Source: JAFDZV01 sp035549015
GTDB taxonomy: Bacteria > Bacteroidota > Ignavibacteria > OLB7
DNA: 64,000 nt
Assembly (NCBI GenBank): GCA_035549015.1
Contig: DASZRW010000007.1
Location: 33,802-97,801 of the forward strand
Reading direction: 5' to 3'
Below, piece by piece: positions 17,868 through 26,946 of this stretch. Every line of letters starts with the position of its first letter. Position 1 is the first letter of the stretch. Under the pieces are notes generated by a model that saw nothing but the letters and a program-made list of their open reading frames with translations, had not been told where the DNA came from and searched no databases. The translations under genes and the position numbers were made by a program.

Positions 17868-19415
17868 CTAGGCCTGCTCCCCCTCTTCCTCGTGCGCGGC
17901 AGCATGGGCGCGGCGCTCGTCAGGGCGCATCATCGGGAAGAAGATGACGTCGCGAATGGAGTCCTGGCCGGTGAGAAGCATGGTGAGACGGTCGATGCCG
18001 AGCCCCATGCCCGTACATGGAGGCATGCCAACTTCGAGCGCGTGCAGAAAATCCTCGTCGATCAGCATGGCTTCATCATCGCCAGCCTCGCGAAGCCGGG
18101 CCTGCTCCTGAAAGCGGCGGCGCTGATCGCGCGGATCGTTCAGTTCGCTGAAGGCCGGCGCCATCTCCTGCCCCTTGATGATGAGCTCCCATGCCTCGAC
18201 CAGTCCCGGCTTCGTGCGATGACGCTTTGCAAGCGGCACCATCTCCTCGGGATAGTCCATGACGAAGGTGGGCTGGATCAGGTTGGGCTGAACGCAGGTG
18301 CTGAAGAGCTCGTCGATCACCCTGGCCACACCCATGGTGGCGTCCGTGTGGATGCCCTTCTCGCGCGCCAGGGCGCGCAGCGCCTCCAGATCCATTCCCT
18401 CGATGTCGCGGCCGGCGTGCTCGCCGATCAACTGATGCATCGTGGCGCGGCGGTACGGCGGGGTAAAGTCGATCGCGACACCGTCACCCGCTGTCACCAG
18501 CAACGAGCCGTTCACCGCCAACACGGTCTCCGCCAGCATCTGCTCCACGAGCTCCGCCATCCAGTTGTAGTCGTTGTAGGCAACGTAGAGTTCGAGCATG
18601 GTGAACTCGGGGTTGTGGGTACGATCCATCCCTTCGTTGCGGAAGTTCTTGCCGAGCTCGTAGACGCCGTTGAAGCCGCCAACCATCAGGCGCTTCAGGT
18701 TCAACTCCAGCGAGATGCGGAGGAAGAGCGGAATGTTGAGGGCGTTCAGATGGGTTGCGAACGGCCGAGCGGCCGCGCCTCCATACATGGAGTGGAGCAC
18801 CGGAGTCTCCACTTCCAGGTAGCCGCGCTCGTCCAGGAAGCGGCGAATGGCCGAGATGATGCGCGCGCGCTTGCGGAAGGTCTCGCGGATCTCGGGATTG
18901 ACGGCGAGATCGATGTAGCGCTGGCGATAGCGGAGTTCCTTGTCCGTGAACTGATCGTGAAGTACCTGGTTTCCCTCCGCATCGGTTTCCATCTTCGGCA
19001 CCGGAAGCGTGGTAAGGCACTTGGTGAGAAGCATCATGGACTTCGCGTGCAGTGTCACCTCGCCGGTTCGCGTGCGAAACATGAAGCCGGTTACGCCGAT
19101 GATATCGCCGATGTCGTACAGGCGAAGGTGCTCGTAGTTTTCGAGATCATCCCGCTTCATATAAACCTGCAGGCGGGAGACGTCATCCTGGAGATGGATG
19201 AAGCTCGCCTTTCCCATTTTGCGGATCGCGACGATGCGTCCGGCGATACCGATGGTCTGCTCGGGTGCGTCGTCCACAAAACCATCCCGGGCTTCGGTCG
19301 TGGTATGGGTGCGGTTGAAGGAATAGGGGTATGCAACCACCCCTTCGCCCTCGAGATGCTCCAGCTCCTCGAATCGGCGCGCTATCTGATCGTTGTCGAA
19401 AACTTGCATTGTCAT
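17868..19415 (-). CDS. lysS: lysyl-tRNA synthetase, class II
   Basis: This cytoplasmic class II enzyme charges tRNA-Lys. Its 515 residues match the usual length. An N-terminal OB-fold anticodon-binding domain (IAGRIVAIRKMGKASFIHLQD) precedes the catalytic core. The core has motif 2 (NFRNEGMDRTHNPEFTMLE) and motif 3 (GMGLGIDRLTMLL). The final 12 residues are charged (EEEGEQA). The two alternative starts MTMQ/MQ are equivalent. The gene stands alone between a strong terminator and a divergent secreted-protein gene. Confidence 0.97.
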   Translation of the reverse strand: MTMQVFDNDQIARRFEELEHLEGEGVVAYPYSFNRTHTTTEARDGFVDDAPEQTIGIAGRIVAIRKMGKASFIHLQDDVSRLQVYMKRDDLENYEHLRLYDIGDIIGVTGFMFRTRTGEVTLHAKSMMLLTKCLTTLPVPKMETDAEGNQVLHDQFTDKELRYRQRYIDLAVNPEIRETFRKRARIISAIRRFLDERGYLEVETPVLHSMYGGAAARPFATHLNALNIPLFLRISLELNLKRLMVGGFNGVYELGKNFRNEGMDRTHNPEFTMLELYVAYNDYNWMAELVEQMLAETVLAVNGSLLVTAGDGVAIDFTPPYRRATMHQLIGEHAGRDIEGMDLEALRALAREKGIHTDATMGVARVIDELFSTCVQPNLIQPTFVMDYPEEMVPLAKRHRTKPGLVEAWELIIKGQEMAPAFSELNDPRDQRRRFQEQARLREAGDDEAMLIDEDFLHALEVGMPPCTGMGLGIDRLTMLLTGQDSIRDVIFFPMMRPDERRAHAAAHEEEGEQA

Positions 19416-19532
19416 GAACGGGATAGTAGGCTAACGTTGCGCAGGAATGGCTCGTTGATACGGATGTATGATCGGACTCCGAGGCAATGTGCACGGGCTG
19501 ATTCCCTCCGGTATCGGCACATACGCGGGGCA

Positions 19533-19540
19533 CAAATGTA
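19533..19540 (-). promoter_or_regulatory. candidate -7 element of lysS (TACATTTG)
   Basis: An exact TAnnTTTG match on the minus strand, about 120 bases upstream of the lysS start. No convincing TTG lies 20 bases further upstream. Confidence 0.4.
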
Positions 19541-19711
19541 CGCATTGACCGGAAGTACATGGTAGTTTTTCCGGTGCACGTTTATCTTGTCGCCGATCGT
19601 GGTGATGGGGAACGATGAAGCCGCCATCCCACGTGCCGTGAGTATCTTCCATCGAAAAACAACTCTCCCGTACAGCACAATCGTACGACATCATAACGGA
19701 GCACTATCGTC

Positions 19712-21388
19712 GTGAAACACTCTCGTACCCTCTACCTGCTTCTGCTTCTCGGAGCCGTCCTGTTCTGCGCGCGGCCGCTTCTTGCTCAGGGATCGTTCGA
19801 CGTTCGTGTTGTGCATCTGATGCCCGGCGCCCCCAATGTGGACATCTACCTGAACAATGTTCCCACCGCGACGATCACTGACCTCGCGTATGAGTACACC
19901 TCGCCGCTGGTGACGCGGCTTCCGGTGGACAACGGGACGCTCAATATGAAGGCGGGCCCTGCCGGCGGCGGCATCGGCACCGCTCTCGTGAGCCAGGATT
20001 TTCCCGTCGCTACCTCCACGGAGTACTCCGCCGTCGTCTATCCCAGCGGTGCGGTGCCGAAGGTGATCATGCTGGCGCGTCCGAAGAGCCAGGTGCCCGG
20101 ACCCGGCAAGGCGCTGGTGCGCGTGCTCAACATCTCGAGCCTCTCATCCGGAGCAATCGATGTCTATCTGGACTCGCTTGGCAGCACGCCGATCGCAAGC
20201 GCGCTTGCCGGCGAGAACGCTTCGTCGTTTGCCAGTGTGACGGGGGAGCCGAAGAATCTGTATATCACGCAGGCCGGCTCGAAGACGCCGCTCGCCACGT
20301 TCACGGTGCCGCTGACGGTTTCCGGACGCCTGACGCTGATCGTAACCGGAAGCACTCCGAGCCAGTTGAAGGTGTATGCGCTCAGCGGCGAGAATATCGA
20401 TGGATACAAACTGCCGGTTCTGCAGGGACTTCAGGGTGGAATGCAGTCGTCGTTCCGCGTGGTGCATGCCTGGTATCAGCCGAAGCTTCAGGGGGCGGGC
20501 GTTCAGCCTCTCGACGTGTACATGGACAACGGCACGCAGCCTCGCTTCCCGAACCTTCGCTATCGCACGGCATCGGCCAAGTATGGCCCGCTGACGGCGG
20601 ACAGTGCAGTGGTGCGCTTCGCACCGATCAACGAGGGAGTGGCGAGCGCGGTGTTTACCGGGACGGTGCAGTTCCATCGGGACTCGGACTACGTGATGAT
20701 CCTCACGAAGACGAAGGAGGGAGCGGCGGCCGCGCTCACGCTTGGTTCGCCAACCGGTGTGCCGGGGAACAAGACGGATTCGCTTTTCATCCGCGCCGCG
20801 TTCGTGACGGATTTCAACAGCGATGTCCTGATCCGGATCCGTCCGGACAATGCTCCTCCGATCGAGGTCCCGCAGCTCGCGTTCCTGACGGCGTCGGATT
20901 GGTACATCATCCCGCGCGGGCATTTCGTGGTGGAGGCATACAAGCCGAGCGAGGCGACGCCGTTCTATCAGAAGGAGAGTGACGGCGACTTCTCCACGAC
21001 GTATCTGACGGTGATCGTGCTGGGGAGCGAGAAGACGTTCGAGCTGGATATCCTCAACGAGATGCTCCCGGTGCAGCAGGTGTTCGATCCTGCGAGCGGC
21101 GTACCGGCACCGGATGCCGCTGCAGCGAGTCTCGAGCTTGCCTGCACTCCGAATCCCTGCTCCGCTCATGCTTCCATCGGATTCAATGTCCGGACGGGAG
21201 GGAATGTGACCCTGACGCTGCACGACGGCCTTGGCCGCACGGTGGCGACGCTCGTCGACGAAACGATGGCGGCGGGGGAGCATACGGTGGATCTGAATGC
21301 CGCCGGCCTTCCGGCCGGTGTCTACTACTACTCGCTGCGTGCTGCCGATGGTCTGCATGGGACCGGGCGTCTGGAAGTTGTTCGATAG
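19712..21388 (+). CDS. DUF4397-like secreted protein with T9SS type A sorting domain
   Basis: The 558-residue secreted protein starts at GTG, with GGAG (19698-19701) 10 bases upstream. The signal peptide ends near LLAQ-GSFD. Repeated DUF4397-type segments follow: VRVVHLMPGAPNVDIYLNN, VRVLNISSLSSGAIDVYLD and FRVVHAWY..LDVYMDN. These beta domains are common in secreted proteins. The C-terminus is a T9SS sorting domain with TPNPCSAHASIGF, LTLHDGLGRTVATL and AGVYYYSLRA..GRLEVVR. It should be exported by T9SS. The ligand or substrate is unknown. Confidence 0.85.
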   Translation: MKHSRTLYLLLLLGAVLFCARPLLAQGSFDVRVVHLMPGAPNVDIYLNNVPTATITDLAYEYTSPLVTRLPVDNGTLNMKAGPAGGGIGTALVSQDFPVATSTEYSAVVYPSGAVPKVIMLARPKSQVPGPGKALVRVLNISSLSSGAIDVYLDSLGSTPIASALAGENASSFASVTGEPKNLYITQAGSKTPLATFTVPLTVSGRLTLIVTGSTPSQLKVYALSGENIDGYKLPVLQGLQGGMQSSFRVVHAWYQPKLQGAGVQPLDVYMDNGTQPRFPNLRYRTASAKYGPLTADSAVVRFAPINEGVASAVFTGTVQFHRDSDYVMILTKTKEGAAAALTLGSPTGVPGNKTDSLFIRAAFVTDFNSDVLIRIRPDNAPPIEVPQLAFLTASDWYIIPRGHFVVEAYKPSEATPFYQKESDGDFSTTYLTVIVLGSEKTFELDILNEMLPVQQVFDPASGVPAPDAAAASLELACTPNPCSAHASIGFNVRTGGNVTLTLHDGLGRTVATLVDETMAAGEHTVDLNAAGLPAGVYYYSLRAADGLHGTGRLEVVR

Positions 21389-21413
21389 TAGGCCCCGTGT
21401 ACGATTCGCCGAG

Positions 21414-21464
21414 GGTTCCGGTATTCGCATGTTGTGCGCAACATGGAGCGATGCCGGAACCTTT
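21414..21464 (+). terminator. long hairpin terminator
   Basis: The outer stem GGTTCCGG (21414-21421) pairs with CCGGAACC (21454-21461). The inner stem CATGTTG/CAACATG (21428-21445) has loop TGCG. TTT follows. It sits 26 bases after the secreted-protein stop. Confidence 0.7.
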
Positions 21465-21551
21465 GTCATATGTGGAAGCTCTTCTCAGCCCAAGCCCGCT
21501 TCCGGGCGAGTGCACGAGCCGCGAACATTCAACCTGAAGGAGTCGACCGGA

Positions 21552-22292
21552 ATGAAGAAGCAATTCCAGCCGAAGCAGGCAGCGTGGCTTCGGGAGATAC
21601 GCGACGCGCTCGGGATGCTTGTCGATCCGGAGTATCGCGAAGGGATCGGGCGCATCGTGCCGACAACGAACAACATTCTTGGAGTACGTGTTCCGGCGAT
21701 TCGCGGGCTGGTGAAGGAGTTCGCAGCCCGGCACGACGATCTGGATCTGGGCGCGGCGTGCGAGTTCATGGATGCCGCAGCCGCGGAGAGGGGACGTGAG
21801 GAGATGCTGTTCGCCACGTTTCTGCTTGCGCGTTTCCGCCGATGGTTCGTGAAGGCGGAGGAGCTCGAGGAGATGTGGCGGCACATCGACGCCTGGGTTG
21901 AGGCAGTCGACAACTGGGAGACGTGCGACCAACTTGCAACGAATGTCGCCTCACCGGTTGTTGCCGCGCAGATCGACCGGGTGCGTGATCTGGTGGAGTG
22001 GGCCGGCTCCGGGAATGCCTGGCGCAGGCGTTTCGCCGTGGTGACCACCGCGGGACTGAATCAGAAGGGACGGCGGTTTCCCGCGGAGACGCTGCGTGTG
22101 TGCGAGGCGTTGATGAACGATCCTGACGCGATGGTGCAGAAGGCGGTTGGATGGGCGCTTCGCGAGGCGACGGAGGCGGACGAAGGGCTGGCCGCTGCGT
22201 TTCTGTTGCGATGGAAGGGAAAGGGAGCGCCGAGGATCATGCGTGAGGGGAGCGAGAAGCTCTCCCGGGAGAACCGGGAGTTGCTGAGGTAA
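21552..22292 (+). CDS. AlkD-like DNA alkylation repair protein
   Basis: This 246-residue HEAT-like helical-repeat protein belongs to the AlkD DNA glycosylase family, which removes bulky or positively charged alkylated bases. Recognisable segments are GVRVPAIRGLVKEFA near the N-terminus, the AVDNWETCDQLATN segment with the family's W-x-x-x-D pattern, RRFAVVTTAG, and MVQKAVGWALREATEAD near the end. The start at 21552 follows the family N-terminus; the in-frame extension into the preceding gene is not meaningful. An AlkA-type glycosylase lies at 33573. Confidence 0.85.
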   Translation: MKKQFQPKQAAWLREIRDALGMLVDPEYREGIGRIVPTTNNILGVRVPAIRGLVKEFAARHDDLDLGAACEFMDAAAAERGREEMLFATFLLARFRRWFVKAEELEEMWRHIDAWVEAVDNWETCDQLATNVASPVVAAQIDRVRDLVEWAGSGNAWRRRFAVVTTAGLNQKGRRFPAETLRVCEALMNDPDAMVQKAVGWALREATEADEGLAAAFLLRWKGKGAPRIMREGSEKLSRENRELLR

Positions 22293-22381
22293 GGTCCGGC
22301 CGGAGACAGCGAATGCGGTGGGGAGTGCGAATGCGGCTGCCGGCGGAGATGGGCTGGATCATCGATCCGGTATGAAATGAA

Positions 22382-22418
22382 TGCGGGGACGATCCGATGA
22401 ATCGTCCCCGCAATTTTT
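22382..22418. terminator. strong bidirectional terminator
   Basis: Perfect 12-bp stem TGCGGGGACGAT / ATCGTCCCCGCA (22382-22393, 22401-22412) with a 7-base loop, followed by ATTTTT. Between convergent AlkD-like gene and sucC. Confidence 0.85.
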
Positions 22419-22433
22419 CGATGTCGGGATCTG

Positions 22434-23933
22434 CTAGAAGTCGTCATCATCGTCGTTCAGGACATCCTCGATGTCGTCGTCGATATCTTCCTCGTCGAAC
22501 TCGGAGATGTCCATCGAATCCGGATCCTCAACGGCGTCGAAGTCGAACTCTTCCTCCTCCTCTTCGCCTTCCTCCTCTCCCTCGAGCGTTTCGTCGTCAT
22601 CATCATCGTCTTCGTCGCGCGGCGGGATCGCCATTGAGGCGAATGCCATCGAGGCGTTGATAACGGCAGCGCCGCCATCTTCATCGGCTGTGATTCCGCT
22701 GAGCGCCTCGGTCACCTTCTCGGCGGCCTCGGCTAGCGTGGCTGCAACGGAGAAGTGGAGCGGGGAGCTGAGAAGGATCTGACGGGCCTCTTCGGCGTTG
22801 GTGCCGTCGAGGCGGACGATCACGGGTACATGTACTTCAACTGTTTGCATGGCCTGAATGATGCCGTTTGCTACACGATCGCAGCGGACGATGCCGCCGA
22901 AGATATTGATCAATACCGCTTTGACGTTGGGGTCGCTCATCATCACCTTGAACGCCGCCGCCACGCGCTCGACGCTGGCGCCGCCGCCCACATCGAGGAA
23001 GTTGGCAGGCTCGCCGCCGGCAAGCTTGATGATATCCATCGTCGCCATGGCCAGCCCGGCGCCGTTGACCATGCAGCCAACGTTACCATCCAGCTTGATG
23101 TAGTTGAGGTTGTTCTTGCCCGCCTCCACTTCCAGAGGATCTTCTTCCGACTCGTCGCGCATTGCGGCGATGTCCGCATGGCGATAGAGTGCGTTGTCGT
23201 CGATGGAGACCTTCGCATCAACGGCGATGATGTCGCCGCCGGTGGTGAGCGCAAGCGGGTTCACCTCGATGAGCGCTGCATCGATGGCAATATATGCCTT
23301 GTAGAGCGCATTGATGAAGGTGATGAAGCTCTTGTGGGCCTTGCCGCTCAGGCCCAGGCCGAAGGCGAGGCGGCGCGCCTGGAAGCCCTCGAGGCCGAGG
23401 CCCGGCTCCACGTATTCGCGCACGATCTTCTCCGGCATCTCCTCCGCCACCTTCTCGATCTCCACGCCTCCCTCGGTGGAGGCCATGATGATGTTCTTGC
23501 CGGTGGCGCGATCGAGCAGAATGGAGCAGTAGAACTCCTTCTCGATGTCGACGCCGTTGGCGATGAGGAGACGGTTCACCACCTTCCCCTCGGCGCCGGT
23601 CTGAATCGTGACCAGGCGGTTGCCGAGCATGCGGATGGCGATCTCGTATACTTCGTGCAGCGGGTTGCTCTCGTCGGTGGGAACAACCTTCACGCCGCGC
23701 AGTTCCTTGTCGTTGTAGACAACCGGCTCGCCGCTGATGATGTCGTGAATGATTCCCTTGCCGCGCCCACCTGCATGGATCTGCGACTTAACGATCAGGA
23801 GGGTTGCTCCCTCGTCGATCATGTGATGCGCGGCTTCAACGGCCTGCTCCGCCGTGAACGCAACACGCCCGGATTGCACCGGCACACCGTAACTGCCGAG
23901 CAGTTCCTTGGCTTGATGCTCGTGGATGTTCAT
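22434..23933 (-). CDS. sucC: succinyl-CoA synthetase beta subunit with acidic C-terminal tail
   Basis: SucC carries the ATP-grasp nucleotide-binding half of succinyl-CoA synthetase (TCA cycle; succinate + CoA + NTP). The N-terminus MNIHEHQAKELLGSYGV and the segments GGRGKGI, NGAGLAMATMDIIKLAGG, GGGASVERV and NIFGGIVRCDRVA are canonical. The catalytic part ends near residue 405, matching the usual length of about 390. About 95 extra residues follow. The last 60 (440-499) contain 40 Asp/Glu, including runs of six D and six E. sucD is not adjacent. The tail is in frame and has its own stop just before a terminator, so it is not a read-through artefact visible here. Confidence 0.93.
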   Translation of the reverse strand: MNIHEHQAKELLGSYGVPVQSGRVAFTAEQAVEAAHHMIDEGATLLIVKSQIHAGGRGKGIIHDIISGEPVVYNDKELRGVKVVPTDESNPLHEVYEIAIRMLGNRLVTIQTGAEGKVVNRLLIANGVDIEKEFYCSILLDRATGKNIIMASTEGGVEIEKVAEEMPEKIVREYVEPGLGLEGFQARRLAFGLGLSGKAHKSFITFINALYKAYIAIDAALIEVNPLALTTGGDIIAVDAKVSIDDNALYRHADIAAMRDESEEDPLEVEAGKNNLNYIKLDGNVGCMVNGAGLAMATMDIIKLAGGEPANFLDVGGGASVERVAAAFKVMMSDPNVKAVLINIFGGIVRCDRVANGIIQAMQTVEVHVPVIVRLDGTNAEEARQILLSSPLHFSVAATLAEAAEKVTEALSGITADEDGGAAVINASMAFASMAIPPRDEDDDDDDETLEGEEEGEEEEEEFDFDAVEDPDSMDISEFDEEDIDDDIEDVLNDDDDDF

Positions 23934-24415
23934 CTGATGCTGCTTCTATTGATCTTTGAAGTTGTTTGAAAGCGCAGGGGATGCAGTGTCGCGACGGTGA
24001 AGAATACACCTCGAACAACAGCGCGGCCAGGGCCGGTATCTCACATCGCATTCGTTATGCGCCAGGCCGTTCATCACGAACGTGGGGCGGCATCGCTTGC
24101 ACGGGGTTGGCCCGGTTGACAAGCGGACAAAGATAGTAAAACTTACCGCGGTCATGTATGCAAGCGGCACAATGCAAAGGTGTAACACGTTCTTGCCCGA
24201 GCGGTCCGGCCCGGCTCCCGGCGGCCTCCATGCAGGCCCTCCGCGCCCGGATGGCCTGCACGATGCCTACCCTGTGATTGCCTTGCGCACCGCCGCACGA
24301 TGTTACGAACATTGCCGCACCGCGTTCTTCGGAGAAGACGCTCGCGGGGTCCCGGGACGGCCGATTGTGGTTTCGCATCTGGGGCATCTCTCCGCTTGCT
24401 CGTATCTTTCGCAAC
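23934..24415. other. divergent intergenic region (482 bases)
   Basis: The region lies between sucC (minus) and the second VWA-OmpA gene (plus). Its frames encode low-quality Arg/Ala-rich sequence, and no gene is evident. It contains the -7 element at 24128-24135. On the plus strand, TATCTTTC at 24403-24410 ends 5 bases before the ATG. Confidence 0.5.
24128..24135 (-). promoter_or_regulatory. candidate -7 element of sucC (TATCTTTG)
   Basis: TATCTTTG on the minus strand is an exact TAnnTTTG match about 195 bases upstream of sucC. The nearest TTG upstream is 25 bases away, longer than usual. Confidence 0.4.
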
Positions 24416-25834
24416 ATGAATCAACGCAAAGTTCTCGGGATCGTCATACTGGTGCTCCTTACGGCGGCCGGCTGCCGCTCGTTCAAGGAGTCCGTCAAAC
24501 CGCTGATCACCTACACGCCGCCGCCCGGCTACAAGCCGCCGATCTACATGACCGGGACGAAGACGATCGACGAGGCCGATCCCTCCACGATGATCGCGGA
24601 GGTATGGCGCGTCAACTCCGAACCGTATCCGGATTCGATCCAGCTCTATGTGCGCGTGTACGACTCCGCGGGGAAGCTGATCACGAATCTCGCCCCGCCC
24701 TATTACAAGGGAACCGACGATTATCGGAAGATCTGGAGCGGGCTTACCGAGCAGGTTGGCGATGACGGGAAGCCGGTGGGGATCGACCGGTACACCGTGC
24801 GTGAGTTCAGCGATCAGGACGGGATCCCGTACGAACTGGGGCTGGTGCTGGACTACTCCGGCACGATGGAATCCAATATCGACGTGCTGGAGAATGCTGC
24901 CGGCGCGTTCGTGAAGCTGAAGCGCCCGCAGGACCGGATAGCGATTGTGAAGTTCGACCGCACGCCGCAGCTGACGGCGCCGCTGACCAGTTCACAGAGC
25001 GACCTGATGGCACAGTTCAACGGTTCGGGGCTGAAGGGATACGGCGGCTATACGGCGCTCTACAGCGGAGCACAGATGGGAGCCGAGCAGGTGGCCGGCG
25101 CCCCGCAGGATCATCCGCGTGCGGTGGTGATGCTGACCGACGGGGAGGACAACGCCAGCTCGATCCGTGCATCGGATCTCTACAAGTACTGCAGCGAGAA
25201 CCGGATCCCGGTGTTCACCGTGGCCTTCGGAGCGGTGAACGCCGACGTGCTGAAGGATATCTCCACCTTCACGGGAGGGCGCTTCTACCAGACATATTCG
25301 GCCGATGAGTTGAAGAATGCGTTCGAGGATATCTATCGGAGCCTGCGCAATTACTATCTGGTGACGTACAGGCCGCTGGACCAGGCGGGCAAGCACATAG
25401 CCCGGCTTACGCTGAACCCTCCGCGTTCACAGCGGCAGCTTGCGGCCACGGCCATCTACAATGCTCTTACCGGGCAGATCGCCAGGATGGATACGATCAC
25501 GTTCAGCGATACGGTCTTCTTCGATTACAACAAGTCCGTGCTCACGCCGCAGGCGCAGAAGGCAGTGGGTGCCGTGGCGGACCTGATGAAGACCTCGCCG
25601 CGACTGAAGATCGAGGTGCAGGGGCATACGGACTCGCGCGGCACCGAGGAGTACAACCAGAAACTCTCCGATGCTCGCGCCAACGCGGTGCGCGATGCGA
25701 TCATCGCGATGGGGATCGACCCGAAGCGCGTTCGTGCCCGCGGTTTCGGCATGTCGCAGCCGGTGGCGAACAACGATACGGACGAGGGCCGGCAGCGGAA
25801 CCGGCGCACGATGTTCATCGTGCTGGCGAGATAG
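24416..25834 (+). CDS. lipoprotein with VWA and OmpA domains (paralogue)
   Basis: This 472-residue lipoprotein has lipobox TAAGC with Cys20. It shares its whole architecture with the gene at 14507-16039: PPGYKPPIYMTGT, then YPDSIQLYVRVYDSAG..NLAPPYY, a VWA domain and a C-terminal OmpA domain. OmpA shows VQGHTDSRGTEEYN..LSDARANAV. The VWA MIDAS here is DYSGT (146-150), with Thr where the paralogue has Ser. LTDGED follows further on. The start is chosen so the lipobox falls at residue 20. It likely tethers a partner to peptidoglycan. Function is unknown. Confidence 0.87.
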   Translation: MNQRKVLGIVILVLLTAAGCRSFKESVKPLITYTPPPGYKPPIYMTGTKTIDEADPSTMIAEVWRVNSEPYPDSIQLYVRVYDSAGKLITNLAPPYYKGTDDYRKIWSGLTEQVGDDGKPVGIDRYTVREFSDQDGIPYELGLVLDYSGTMESNIDVLENAAGAFVKLKRPQDRIAIVKFDRTPQLTAPLTSSQSDLMAQFNGSGLKGYGGYTALYSGAQMGAEQVAGAPQDHPRAVVMLTDGEDNASSIRASDLYKYCSENRIPVFTVAFGAVNADVLKDISTFTGGRFYQTYSADELKNAFEDIYRSLRNYYLVTYRPLDQAGKHIARLTLNPPRSQRQLAATAIYNALTGQIARMDTITFSDTVFFDYNKSVLTPQAQKAVGAVADLMKTSPRLKIEVQGHTDSRGTEEYNQKLSDARANAVRDAIIAMGIDPKRVRARGFGMSQPVANNDTDEGRQRNRRTMFIVLAR

Positions 25835-25971
25835 GATCGGTGGTAACCGGCCGTGCGATGCCGGCTCCACCGGGCGCTCGCCCCGATGCTGTCGCGCCCC
25901 GGGGCGGGCCGTTGGGAATTGTCGCGGGCCGGTTTCGCCGTCCGGTGCAGGCACGAAGGCCGCGGCCGTTG

Positions 25972-26946
25972 TCACCACATCGTCTGCCAACTCGTGGCGC
26001 GGATGCCGACCGCGAAGAGACGGGCCGGCGTGGCGAACGGAGCGATGGCTCCGTCGCGCTGCCATTCGCCCCGCGCGAAGATGGTGAAGGCTCCGGCGTG
26101 TGGATTGAAGAGGTCCAGGCCCAGTTCCACGAAGGGTACCGCTGTTTCGATCTGAAGATTTCTCCACCGTCCGCCAGGATCCGTGCCGCTTCCGAAGAGG
26201 CTCAGCATGCCGTTGGCGCTCAGATGCAGGCCGTACCGGGCGTCGTGCAATCGGGCGTCCATGCGCGCCGTCAGGTTCACGGCGTCGGCAAGGGTGTACA
26301 TGTTCCTGCCGGTGCGCTCCGCCTCCTGCGGATGGCGCTCGTCGTAGAGATGGAGGAATGCATCGTTGCGTACGGCTGCACCTGCGAACAACTGCACGGG
26401 ACCGTCTGCAACGAGGCGCGGGCGCAGGAGAAGACGCGTCGTGACGCCGCTGTAGATCAACGTGTATTGTTCGATCCGGTTCGAGTAGAGGTAGGGCTCC
26501 AGGTTGTCCACGTCGTGCTTGCAGCGATGCACGTAGCCGAACTGGAACGCCGCATCATGGCTCAGGCGCGCGGAGGCGAGAACGCCTTCCTCCCAGAAGA
26601 TCGCGCGCGGGTTGAAGCCGATGTCGCTGGCCGCGTCCGCCACCATCTCCATGGTCCCCATCATTCCAATGCTCCAGGTTGAATCCCACCGTGCGAACTC
26701 GATGAAGCCGCCGGACTTTGCATTCCATCGATGATGCGCTCCGCTGCCATTGCTGTAGCGTGAGAACTCGCCGTGGAGCTGCGTGGCATTCAGCCAGGTG
26801 AAGCCGTTCGTATCTGCGGTGTGATCGCCAAGGGGGTCGAGCACCACGGCCCGATCGGGAAGGTTCTGCGCGGCCGCATCGTGAGCGCATGCGGCCAGGG
26901 CGGCTGCATGCAGGAGAGCGGAAAGAAGTCGTGCCGGGAATTTCAT
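25972..26946 (-). CDS. exported beta-rich protein of unknown function
   Basis: This 324-residue protein has a signal peptide (LLSALLHAAALAACAHDAAAQ). A body of amphipathic strands follows (FIEFARWDSTWSIGMMGTMEM, QYTLIYSGVTTRLLLRPRLV, AFTIFARGEWQRDG), which suggests an outer-membrane barrel. I do not recognise the family. The start at 26946 is chosen because the signal peptide begins there; the upstream frame is Pro/Arg/Ser-rich and not credible. It converges on the VWA-OmpA gene with a 137-base gap. Confidence 0.6.
   Translation of the reverse strand: MKFPARLLSALLHAAALAACAHDAAAQNLPDRAVVLDPLGDHTADTNGFTWLNATQLHGEFSRYSNGSGAHHRWNAKSGGFIEFARWDSTWSIGMMGTMEMVADAASDIGFNPRAIFWEEGVLASARLSHDAAFQFGYVHRCKHDVDNLEPYLYSNRIEQYTLIYSGVTTRLLLRPRLVADGPVQLFAGAAVRNDAFLHLYDERHPQEAERTGRNMYTLADAVNLTARMDARLHDARYGLHLSANGMLSLFGSGTDPGGRWRNLQIETAVPFVELGLDLFNPHAGAFTIFARGEWQRDGAIAPFATPARLFAVGIRATSWQTMW

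Noticed and set aside
25895..25906. 12-base GC palindrome CGCCCCGGGGCG as a terminator
   Set aside because: Too short and without loop or U-run; chance is likely in GC-rich DNA.
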